From Corbicula japonica (Eukaryota; Mollusca; Bivalvia; Venerida; Cyrenidae), in NCBI GenBank assembly GCA_038501625.1, contig JAZAYU010000038.1:558001-622000 (forward strand): DNA of 64,000 nucleotides. The letters run 5' to 3'. A model generated the notes under the pieces. That model had not been told where the DNA came from, did not search any database, and saw only the letters and a program-made list of their open reading frames with translations. The position numbers were made by a program, and so were the translations under genes. Positions 21,931 to 32,825 of the stretch are shown in pieces (position 1 is the stretch's first letter; every line of letters begins with the position of its first letter).

Positions 21931-22877
21931 CCTTGTTGATATTCAGAACCGTTCGGTTTTGTTTGGTTTACAATACAACCAATCATTTGTTTAACAATTA
22001 CGGATAAGTCGATATCTATAAAGCGTAATTACACGTAACAATCTAACCGAAATGTCATAAAGTTTAAGATCTTTGCTGCATTTTTGTTTATATTACTATT
22101 AGTTGTCTCTCTACTGGTATACCTAAAAATGTCAGTTATTGGGTATGTTGCTATTAACCATTTTAAATTGCAATGCTGTAACCCATTGACTTTATTAAAT
22201 AGTTTATACGATATTTTCCAAAATCATTGAAGAAGAAACTATAATGTTACATGTCGGAATTGCAATTTTGTATTCACGTTGAAATTACAAAACTTCCCCA
22301 ATGAATAATTATGTTTTTAATGATTTTATTCCAGGGTAAACTATTTATAACGTGCCTGGAAATACTAAGTGTGACATAGTCTACTTTAACATGACCTTTT
22401 CAAGAGTTTCGTTACAAATTAAACTTTTGGTTGTTGTTGTTAAGATGGGGGGATTACGTTCTGTATGCATAACCTGTATTAAATTTTGACAAACATTACA
22501 TTTAAATTAATATTGTCACAGGAAAAGAATAATTGTCAGTGTGTAAAATCTTTTTTTAAAATACCTTCAGAATTTTGTTCAGCAAGAAGTGAACAGATGC
22601 TTAACCCAATTGTGTCATTAATGCTATGTGTCTGACAGTAAAGCGCAGATTTAATTCAATGATTTAACTGATTTCATTCGTGTTCTGTTTAGTACTTGTA
22701 GCCCTAGGGTTTAATGAGTATGGGCATATTTTACCAGAACGAAAGTTAGTTAACACCCTTTTGTGATTTTCCAAATTCGTTTAGCCAAATAAATAACAAA
22801 TATTTTTTTTCACGCAAATATTTAACGCTCAGCTCCAACTAAGAACTGGCTTAATAACAAGGTTGATTTCATACCAG

Positions 22878-23240
22878 CGGTCTTGGTAGCTCAATTGGTA
22901 GAGCATTGGCACGGTAATCCGGAGGCCCGATGTTCGAATCCAGGCCGAGGCTCATCTTTTCAACCCAAATCCGCAACATTAGCGCCGTGAACAGGGCGAT
23001 TACCCTTTGAGCTCCTTTAGGCGAAACATGTGGCTGGGGTATTCGACCCGAACCTTTGCAGTACCTTGCGGACATTCCAAGTAAGTTGGAAATTTCTCGT
23101 ATAAGTGAGGGGGAAATTGTGGTAGATTTCGTACCATCGGCCTCGGTAGCTTAATTGGTAGAAGGTCGGCGCGGTAAGTCGGAAGTCCCATGTTTGAATC
23201 CTGGTCGAAACTACTTTTTTCCAACCCAAATCTGCCACAT
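22878..23240 (+). mobile_element. Pair of tRNA-headed SINEs
   Basis: Two head-to-tail units each start with a tRNA-like head. The first, about 22878-22951, has an A-box-like TAGCTCAATTGGTAGAGC and B-box GTTCGAATCC. The second, about 23141-23213, has TAGCTTAATTGGTAGAA and TTTGAATCC. Each is followed by an AACCCAAATC body. The anticodon stem does not pair well, so these are not functional tRNA genes. Apparently specific to unit 1. Confidence 0.75.
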
Positions 23241-23740
23241 TATTATCTCTGATTTCAAAGACAAGTTCTGTTAGTTTTCTTACCATTTTCATCACATCAT
23301 ATATGAATACGCTTAAACGCAATCTAACTTGCAGGTTTCGAATTTTTCATTTCAATTATTATATTAACAGATATTAAACATTGAGGAGCTGTTAACCAGT
23401 TCATACTTGTTCCATTCGTATAAATCTCGTCTTATTACAGTTATTGAGTAGACAAAAGGCTTATAAATAAAATAACGAATATATTTGATCTATTATTACA
23501 CTTGCTTGGTGATTTTGGTTTTTGTGTTTTAAAGAGGTGCACACACCTTCACTGCCCTTTGATAAAAATCTACACATACATACTATTATCTACATAATGA
23601 AACGCATGAATTCAAATTTCTGGAGTGAAAATGATACAAAATGTAATGCTATTTAATACGATTTGTTTTCATTGACCGGTATTATAACAGCTAACGACGT
23701 AGTCCGTGTCTCTGGTCGTTACAGATATGTAACATTATAT

Positions 23741-23881
23741 AAATATCACATCCCATTGGGGGAAACAGTACGAAATGTTAACCCAAGAGAAGTAATGTCA
23801 ACCGAGGCGTTAGCCGAGGTTGACATTACCTTCTCAAGGGTTAACATTTCGTACTGTTTCCCCCAATGGGATGTGATATTT
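23741..23881. repeat. Near-perfect 141-bp palindrome
   Basis: Two arms of about 63 bp (outer sequence AAATATCACATCCCATTGGG) face each other around GAGGCGTTAGCC. Only a couple of mismatches or gaps separate the arms. It would fold into a long hairpin as RNA or single-stranded DNA. Probably the end state of a foldback element. Confidence 0.9.
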
Positions 23882-26800
23882 ATTTTATTACACCCGAACA
23901 TTTGTTTTTTTAGAGATCTTGACTATGACCAAAATAATTGCTTAACATTACATTTTGAGTTCAATGTTTAAAGAAGAGAAAAACAATCAAAACAGTAATC
24001 ATGGCGGATTTCCAAGATATTTATTTTTAGATCCACGCGAGGGTGACATGATGCTGTCGCATATGTGACAGTAGCGATTATCTCTCTGTGACGTCACATT
24101 ACGCTATATAGTAAACTAATCACGTGAGGTGTAATAAACTTGAAATATTTTTAGGCTTCGTTTCAGCGACAGTTAACATACCTCATACATGCTCATACAA
24201 GGATCGTCAAATTTGACAAAGACATATTAAGTTTTAAAGTATTTTAATACACAACACATTATTAAAATAAAACATTCACACTCTACAACACCGTAAATTT
24301 AATTGGCATTGGCATTGAAAACGTTTGTATTTTATTTAATTGTTCCAAACCTTTGTAAATTTAGTGTCAATCGTTACATGTAACATCATTATTCTAAGTA
24401 ACATCAAAACTAATTTAAGAATTTTTTTAACATTAAATTTGCTTATGATATTTTTATTCACTAACAAAATTGAAAAAAATCACCAATACATAGATGTAAC
24501 TGAGAATGAACATTGACCTTTGATTTTTATCAAACAACATCAACGCAGAGTTTTATTCCACGAAGTGCGCCAATATAAAACAATTAAGTGTACACCCCGC
24601 CAATAGAAAATAACTCCTTAGGAAATAATAACCAGCTGTTATTAATTGGTAAGATATAAATGAACACGTAAGAATTAAAGAATTTACTTATTTATTTATG
24701 ATGAGTGCATTATTGTTAATAACCGTATATGTCTTATTATACAGATTTAGATCTGAACATCTGGGTGCAATTATTTATTTTTTATCATTTTTTCAGTGTT
24801 TTAGATGTAAAGCTAGTGTATTTTTAGTATCAAATATTCTCGCATGTACTATTACATTTATATACATTCATTGTAGAAACTGTATTGTATATACTAATGT
24901 ATTGTGAATAAGACTTTAATAAAATAATTGAACTTAATTGAATTTATGATTTTGTCCGGTTGTATTGTTTCTACCGAATGTTAATACCAAACTAGCTACT
25001 AGATGTTGGCAGGAGAATAAATCTGATTCGACCAGATTGCCTTATGTTATAAATCTGAGCATGGAAACCAGCCAATCAGATCCTTGAGATTTGAGACTTG
25101 TTTCCAATCTCAGTTTTATAACCTTCATCCAGATACTACCCAAATTTGTACCAGCCCTGTAACAGCATAACTTTGCCATATCAAATGGTTTTTAATTTCA
25201 CCAATGTACAGTTAAAGTGGTATTTTTATATTGACGGTCAGTACACATTTATTACAACAACAATATTTGTAAAATGTTATCATGTTTTATTATTCTGAGA
25301 ACGTAAATGGTAATGGTCATCCGTGTTGAAAAAAACATTGAAATATTAACTTTTTTTAATTAAAATTTCCAAAGGGATATAGAATATAAGTAAAAACAGT
25401 TGCTTTCACTCTTTCATCCCTACTTTGTGACAGTATAACTTTTCCATATCAAATGGTTTTAATTTCACCTTTTAATTTTTAATTTTTGTATTAAATTTTT
25501 AATTCCAACATTTGATATCAAATGGTTTTTAAGAGTGAAAGCAACTGTGTTTACTTATTAACTTTTTTGTATACAAGTAGGGTAAGTGAGTATGACATAA
25601 TTTTCAAACTATTGTTTATTCATACAACAATATCAATAAAACAAATATTCGAATTTTTTCTTGACATATTATCTATAGTATGTGATTTTAAGATGGTCCT
25701 TAAGTCATCTTCAATTTTATTGCTAATTAAAAATGAAACTTGCTGAAAAAATCTCTAACAATTATGAAATTTGCTTTGATATTTAATAATTATAACTGTT
25801 TAATTTACCAACAAAACTAGTAAAACTCGCTTTGATTTGATTAAGAAAGTTCGATTCGTACTTACATTATAGAACATATATTTCTATATTTCTTATGATA
25901 ACTCCGCTTCAAGCGATTGAATATTTATTACGACAAAAAACAACACCGACACTAAATGAAATAAATTGATAGAGCAACTATTACAGTTTTATGTTCTTGT
26001 CTATATTTTTGTTATGCATGAACATTTATTATTATTGTTTACACTTATTAATGAATTTCAATTGAAAATATCAAATCATCTAAACAACTCACTATAGGTT
26101 CCTTGTTATAAACTGTATTATACTGGATTCAATTTTACCCCTTTTAACCAACATAATTGACAACATGTTCACTCCTTATCAAAAATATGACAACAATTAA
26201 AGGATAACAACAGCAACAACAGTAACAACCACAACACCAACAAAAACAACAATGCCATTATTTTCATTTTAGATAAACGAAAGAGATTGATTTACACAAC
26301 ATATGTATTTTATATGGTTTGGTGCATTGATCGATATGGCGACTATGAGCAGTTCTATCAATATATGTTCTTGTAGTTAAAAATTACATAATTTTTAAAA
26401 TATTATATTTTAAAACTTTTCGGCCATATCACATCTTTATTTGTATTTGTCACATACATTGTAAATTATCTTCCCATTAAATACAGATATAGGAATAAAT
26501 ATTTATACAATACAACACAACTCACACTAACAATGAATGAAGAATATTTAAAAAGCAAGTTTCGAACATTCTTGACATACTGTATTTAATATAAGCATGT
26601 GGTGTTAAGTTGTTCCTTAAGTCATATTCAGTTATATTGCCAATTAAAACTGAAAATTGCTGAAAAAAAATATTTCTCTAACTAATATGAAATTTGCTTT
26701 CATCGCGCTAGGATTAAAAGGTCTATTCAACTTTTGATGTTTATTATTGTTATATTCACCAACAAAATTTGTAAAAATCGCTATGATTTGAATAATAAAG

Positions 26801-27335
26801 TTTAAGACTCAGGTACATTGGATATTTGCATGTACACTTTTTCTGATAATAAATCGACTTCAAACAATTGAATATCTATTACGAAAAACAACACCAGCGC
26901 TAAAATTACAACACCAACCTATGTATCGTTGAGCAAAAACTCTTCATTAGCGTATACAAAATAAAGTATGGTGGAGCCATCATCCTCAAAATATCGTTAG
27001 ATAATAAATTTTTTGATAAAGTTTATTTAGTACATAAATTGATAGCGCGACTTTTTAAAGTTTTATTATTTTGTTTCTGTGTTCGTTATATGCCTATTTC
27101 TAAAATAAATGAAATTCAATAGAAATTATCAATTGGTTTGAACTGAATATTATGATTGAATTTATGTTGTTTTTCTGTTGGCAAACAGTGTAGATCCAGA
27201 TCATGCCAGCATGAAATCAAATAACAACTTATTTTTCTACGTTCTCGTTGTGAGCTGTATTCAAGATCCAATTTTGCGCCTTTTAACACAAGAATTCAGA
27301 CAATCATTATAAACAATGGAAGCAATTTACAGGTT

Positions 27336-27367
<32 letters not shown>

Positions 27368-27684
27368 GGATTACAACACAAACAAAAAAACAACAACACA
27401 ACAACAGCATTTTTATTCCATTTACAATAAACGCAACGAGTTGTATTAATGCATTTTCTCTATTAAGTTTTTCCTGTAAATTGTAAAGATTTGTTCGATC
27501 TTTATGGATTTGGTTAACCAGTTATTTGAATATCAAGTAGACATTTAACAATTTTGATAAAATTTATAATTGATAATATTGACTGATGCCTAAAATGATT
27601 CCCAAGCATTAACACATGCCAACAAATTCAAAGTTAGGCTTAAACATTCTGACATATTATTCTCTATTCATTAAAATCAATATA
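23882..27684. other. Unit 1/2 junction region, non-coding
   Basis: Matches about 48320-53150. About 25389-25413 and 25530-25554 form a 25-bp inverted pair (AACAGTTGCTTTCACTCTT), and CATATCAAATGG recurs at about 25177, 25444 and 25517, suggesting a small unit-2-specific MITE. An AAC microsatellite lies at about 27345-27378. The intact target site of the unit 1 Ty3 insertion is at 27571-27590. Frames such as 24698-24907 are not conserved. No gene seen. Confidence 0.5.
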
Positions 27685-28445
27685 CAGTACTGAAAATTAT
27701 GAAATTGACAATTTTTCCGATTCCGATCCGGTCCGCTTCCGATCCTAATGTCATCTATAACCGATCCGATTCCATTCCCATTGCGGTCCAATTCCAATTA
27801 GCTCCAATTTTTTCACTCCAGACAATGCGCTCCAAACGATCTTTACGCTCAAACCAATTCTTCCGATTCCGATCTTTTCGCTCCCGATTTTCATTGGTCA
27901 GTAACTATAACGCCAGACAATGCGCTCCAAACGATCTTTACGCTCAAACCGATTCTTCAGATTCCGATCTTTTCGCTCCCGCTTTTCATTGGTCATTACT
28001 TATAAAGCATCTCGCGGTGAATTTACATTTCTGTGTCATTTTTCTTATTTGCAGTTTTGTTTAATTTTAAGTCGTTCAAGAAGCGATTCGGATCGCTACT
28101 ATATATAACTGAAAAACTATAAATAGAAGCGAACCGATGACGATCCGGTCAAAACGCTCCGGTCTTTTCACTCCAAGCGATCCAAACGCTCAAGGCGATT
28201 CCGATCCGGTCAAAACGTTCCGGTCTTTTTACTCCAAGCGATCCAAACGCTCAAAGCGATTCCGATCCGGTCAAAACGTTCCGGTCTTTTCACTTCAAGC
28301 GATCCAAACGCTCAAAGCGATTCGCTTCGATTCCATTCCGTTTCCATTTCGATTGCGCTTCCTTTGCGCTCCTAACGGGATCGGTTTGCGGTCCGCTTCC
28401 AATCCGCTTCCGATCCGATTGTCAATTTTATGATTTTCAGTACTG
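27685..28445. mobile_element. CAGTACTG-ended non-autonomous transposon, short copy
   Basis: Ends are CAGTACTGAAAATTATGAAA on the left and the inverted form closing TTTTCAGTACTG on the right, with TA on both sides (27683-27684, 28446-28447). The interior consists of variants of CGATCC/CTCCAAACG. Two about 92-bp repeats start near 27820 and 27912, and three 61-bp repeats start at 28142, 28203 and 28264. Related longer copies are at 48516-49966 and 57083-58371. No transposase; frames at 27699-28433 are repeat translation. Confidence 0.8.
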
Positions 28446-30299
28446 TAATCGATAATCTTGCATGTAATGACTGGCTAAAGACAATAAGACGTGACGTTTT
28501 AAACACGGCTTAAACACATTTACTACAACATGTACTATATATACTAAAAAGTGTTAACAACGTTAATAACAGAACATTTAAGGTTGTTTGCCTGATTTTC
28601 AAAAGTGATTTTTTTTCTATATACTATCCAGAAAAAAATCCCTTCAGAGACTACAGTAAAATTAATCATGACAAATTAAAAAGGAGAGGTCACTGCGCTC
28701 GTTATTTTTTTAAACTTATCTGCAATACGACATTATGCCTTTATTCAAATACATGTTCGAATCGGGAATGTTTAAGAGTGAGAATTCAAAACTTGGTTCC
28801 TTGCAAGATGCCCTATGATATCCAAAATCATGTTCGTATAATTATGCTTTAATAACTGTGATGTTTTAAGTTGTTATCTTCCGAAGACAAATTCATATTA
28901 ACGCTTTCTTTTATGTAAATTACAAGCTATTATTTATCATATATATATATTCTACATTACATCAAACGTACAGATTTTATCTATGATATAGTTGAATATA
29001 AATGGAAATAAGTCAATTTTATTTCATCAATTTACAAAGGTTACTTATTCAATATAATTTTAGAAACAATAGGAGCAACCTTATTTGATTTACATGTTAA
29101 ATGGAAACAACTCATACGAATTGTATAGTATAATAATTACTGACAACAACATCATAGTTTAAAGAAGTTGAATAAAAAGGGAAAATATCGGCAAACTCTG
29201 ATTTCGGATAAATACAAAATAGGATGTGCTTGCGACTGTGCTTTTGTGTGTTCGTGCATACGTAATAAAATGCAACAAATTGACTGATAGATGTTTCAAA
29301 CAAGAATTTAGTGAAATTTTGTTTAAGAATTAAAACGATAGCTATTAAATGGAACTTCTGGATATTTAAAATTTTATATCATAGCCAATATTTATAAATT
29401 GGTTTCTCATCAGTGAAAAAATATAAGGTCCATAAACAATAAAATAACAGATAACTAATATTGTTAATTTAATACGTTTGGAGGCAGTCATTTTAAATAC
29501 TAACCATTGACGTCATCAGTTTTTGTGCACACATGTGAATTCTTAATAAAAGAAGATCTTAATTTAAAATTATAATGTTAATGTTTATAATGTTGAGAAT
29601 AGCGGATTTGTATTATAAGTGTGGTAATACATATTTCATGTTAATTTCTATTAAAACTTATTAATTTTTAATATAATTAATATAAAAAATTATTTATGCA
29701 AACCAATGGATGATGTTAATTGTCACATCAAAATGTTCAACGGCAAAACAAGTCGCCAACGGGGTTTGAACCAGGTTCGATCGGAAAAATGTTTATGAAT
29801 TTAATATGCGAACATTCTGGATGAATTACATAGTTTTCTCAAACGCGTTATTTAATAAGATTTTCCAAGTACTGGTTGACATATTCTTTTATCTTTGAAA
29901 AAGTATTAAGAAGGCAGAATAAAAATCTGAAGACAAATTTATAGACAAAATCGCGAATAATATAATTCAATATAATGAAGAAAAATGTAAAATGGAAACT
30001 AAGTCAAACGAAAGTATAAATCAATTTAAAATGATGTGAACATTGAATGAAACAAGACATTACAAATATGATACTGAAACAAATTATTGGACAATAAAGC
30101 TCGCAGCTGCAGCAAAAGCTTAAATTGTATTTGATATTAAAATAGGAGTAAGAACATTTTCTGCAAAACTCACAATTTTTATCTGTTGTGTAATTTCAAT
30201 AACATTTTATCGCATGCAATAATAGCTGGAGCCTAAATACATGCTTGAAACTATCATTTGATTAACACCTATTTTTTTTTGAAAAAAATTCTTCAAAAA
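28446..30299. other. Unit sequence downstream of gene A
   Basis: Homologous to 13000-16060 and 53160-56600 with indels. A short hairpin-repeat relic is at about 29738-29790 (GGCAAAACAAGTCGCCAACG). No gene seen. Confidence 0.5.
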
Positions 30300-30620
30300 A
30301 AAAAAATGAAATATGCATATCAGGAATGGCCACATCCAGCATACACAGCCTCCCCACACAGCCAAAAAGTAGAGAGGAAAAGATAGCATGGTATTACAAA
30401 AATCAGTTTCAAAATGGACGCCACAAACAAATAACGGAAGTGAGAACCGGAGGGGTTACCGCCTTGGAACGGTCAGTGGCAAAACAAATTGCCACTGGGG
30501 GTTTAAACCAGGTTCTAGGGTGCACCAACCTCACACTTGCCCCAACAGATTCTCGTATCACAAAACAAGTACAAATTGTCTTGGTGAAATAACTCCAACC
30601 CACCCATCAGCTCAACAATG
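30300..30620. repeat. Dispersed hairpin repeat copy (best preserved)
   Basis: Begins GCATATCAGGAATGGCCACA (about 30315), then GGTTACCGCCTTGGAACGGT and the hairpin CAGTGGCAAAACAAATTGCC with CACTGG (30474-30500), then GTGCACCAACCTCACACTTG and AACTCCAACCCACCCA. The open frames here on both strands are repeat translation. Confidence 0.7.
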
Positions 30621-30781
30621 TTGCAAAGATTCTCAAGAGTTTTAACTGTTCTCCTTTTTAAACAATAAGACCACTAGCGGTTGTTGTTAAGACGCTTTGT
30701 TCTTAACTACATTATTGCAAAATAACAATTATGATTTGAAAAGAAATTGAAACATAAAGATCTCACAATTCTAATTCAAAT

Positions 30782-31014
30782 TCAAACAAAGAAAACTTCC
30801 ACTTCACAAAGCTGAATGGCGTCTTTATTAAAGAGAGTGTCCTTGAAATCTTTGATTCTCAACGCTTTACCATATACGGGTGGTGAACATGGGAATTTCA
30901 TTGCAGATGTTATCGGTTCTCCGGTGTAATTGAAACATAGCTTTCCATTCATACCACTCTTCGCGTCTTCAAACGAGTTGTGCACATATATGCCGAAATC
31001 TGTGTTCCTCCAAA
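30782..31014 (-). CDS. Gene A exon 3: C-terminal half of FTP lectin-like domain
   Basis: 233-bp exon with the same acceptor (TTCTAG|TTTGG), length and phase as gene B exon 3. It reads VWRNTDFGIYVHNSFEDAK and ends LCEVEVFFV. Most differences from gene B are conservative (for example SGMNGKLC versus SGIDGKLC), and the frame is intact. The 1538-bp intron before exon 2 holds a Penelope-like fragment not present in gene B. Confidence 0.88.
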
Positions 31015-31489
31015 CTAGAACGATAACAGGGACACATAAAATATTAATAATGTTATAAAACCAAACAAAACATATCATCAATGACTTTTTCAAATGACTT
31101 TTTGTAAAACACTTTCTGTAATAACTATTCTTCAGCTTTTGTTCATGTATAAAAACAACAAAGAACGATGATGATATATTATTTGTTTTTGTTGCCGACT
31201 TGGGACCCACAAACTGTATTGGAAAGAGAGGAAATATGCATATCAAAAAATGCCACAGCTACAAGCACACAGACGCACCACGCAGCTCAAGAAGAGAGGT
31301 AAAAAGAACACTAGTTTATAAAATGATAAACTAAAATTAAGTTTTTTGAACTGTTATATTTACTTCTGCTCATTGGGATTTTATGGTTTTCATTTCCAAG
31401 TACATCCATTTAGACGTCTACTACGCGTAACTCGAGAAATGCAGAATTTTAGATGGGGACTAAAATTAATGAACAGGAATTTGAATAAG

Positions 31490-31690
31490 AAAATGAAATA
31501 AGCGCGACGTCAGACGTCGATGATGACGCTAAGGACGTCAAATAAACATTATAACTTCCTGTATGAACAATATGAAAGAATAAAAATGTAGATTTGTTGC
31601 AGCACTTGCAACTGAAGAAGGCCAATGGCCGAAACGTTTTATTAAAGAGTATGGTTTAAACTTATTTTATTCTTATTATCCCTGCCAGGA
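31490..31690 (+). mobile_element. Fragment with hammerhead-like core, possible Penelope relic
   Basis: An intron 2 insert specific to gene A (about 31310-31690 has no match in gene B). CTGAAGA (31612-31618) is followed by the GGCC-AAT-GGCC stem and GAAAC, preceded by a TTGCA/TGCAA hairpin. This resembles the CTGANGA...GAAA hammerhead core reported for Penelope-like elements. A base before helix I is G rather than H, helix II has an extra A and helix III is not evident, so it is probably inactive. A cluster of ACGTC motifs lies at 31505-31545. Confidence 0.35.
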
Positions 31691-32552
31691 TATTTTAATG
31701 GATTGATAAATAAGCTTCAACCCACACAATAACTTAACGACGTTGCATGCAAAAGCTCGAAACATATAAAACATAAGACCCGCAAAGGCGGGTAGTGAAT
31801 GACCTTTCTTTGAACAGAGCCGCTGGAGTCGAATCAATAATAAGACGAGGATACGAATAAACGAAACAGATTGTGCCTGTCCGTACGTTTACCCTATAAG
31901 GCTGCAAAAACTCATATCCCTGTCAACAATCAAAGTGAAAACAAACAACAACAAAACGATCAACTGTAAATGGGTTAATCAGCAAGCATGTATAGCGATT
32001 TAGAATATCATGATATTAGCCTAAGGCTTTCTTTCTGAATTTACACATGTTTTAACGAATATCCATACAGATGTTGACTTTTATTTGCATTAATTAATGA
32101 ATTCAATCTATATAAAACAATGATTGAGAAAGATCTTGTTATAAAATTGACTTTAAATAGCAGACTTTACATTTTTGAAGTTAACATGTTTATTGGCGTT
32201 AAATTTGCAAACAAAACAACACTTATTTGTGGTACAGATTTCCCAGTTATGAAAGGTTTTCTGTAAATGCTAATTATATAATTACGTTCATTTAAATCGT
32301 TTACATTGTTACAGGCGGATCTGGAGAAGCGATTTATGTGTGCAATATAAACCCCACGAGCGATGTCGCCATTTGAAAAAAATAAAAGAAATTTAGCGTA
32401 TACTTCTGTTGTGTTATTTAATGTTGATCTCGGTGAAAAAAATAAGGGTAAAACTAGATTTCAGATTGCATGTAGGGGCAGAAATAAATAGGCATACGTT
32501 ATGAATAAGTTTTCAATTACAAACGTTTTGTTGTTGAAGATTGTGAACTTAC

Positions 32553-32786
32553 CAGTGTCTGCTTTGCCTACTCGGAAGTAAGGGAAAACATATTTAACAT
32601 GTCCAGGAGACGCCAGTTCCATGACCCATGTAGACTGTTGACCGTTTGTATGCGCACATTGACAGTCGCAAGGAAATATGAATGGACACAGGTATTCGTC
32701 AAATTTGCCGTCTATAGCATACTTTGCGGCACAGTCGGCCCACGTGGATGATTGCCAGGCTTGAATTCCTTGAACTTCTATTGACT
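32553..32786 (-). CDS. Gene A exon 2: N-terminal half of FTP lectin-like domain
   Basis: 234 bp, acceptor ATTGTAG|AGTC and donor ACTG|GTAAGT, phase 1 at both ends, as in gene B. It encodes ESIEVQGIQAWQSSTW, YAIDGKFDEY, the cysteine cluster CDCQCAHT, WVMEL and FRVGKADTG. Key positions shared with gene B support a functional fold. Confidence 0.88.
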
Positions 32787-32825
32787 CTACAATAAACACT
32801 GGTTGTTTCGGTGACGACCATTTTT

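Larger units (their letters stand above)
20200..22877. other. Gene B upstream region with repeats
   Basis: Homologous in parts to 36215-37430 and, after about 21960, to about 41990-42640. It contains dispersed repeat copies (20631-20965 and, inverted, 21722-21930) and a TTA microsatellite. Short minus-strand frames at 20741-21086 are inside the repeat. No gene seen. Confidence 0.5.
1..24947. repeat. Segmental duplication unit 1 (left edge cut)
   Basis: This is the first of three diverged tandem copies. The opening bases match about 26344 onward and about 51768 onward. The block after the Ty3 element (12877 onward) matches 27577 and 53040 onward. The gene B region matches gene A in unit 2 and gene C in unit 3. 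Unit-specific insertions are the cluster of elements at 1081-12872 and the SINE pair near 22.9-23.2 kb. The border with unit 2 is set arbitrarily at a conserved TTTTRTCCGGTTGTATTG motif, because homology runs through it. Confidence 0.8.

Noticed and set aside
22878..23213. Two possible tRNA genes
   Set aside because: A and B boxes are present, but the anticodon stem does not pair and each head continues into a shared body; they are SINEs.
27699..28433. Arg/Ser/Phe-rich frames
   Set aside because: Translation of the internal repeats of the CAGTACTG transposon.
30326..30645. Open frames on both strands near gene A
   Set aside because: They lie wholly inside a dispersed repeat copy.
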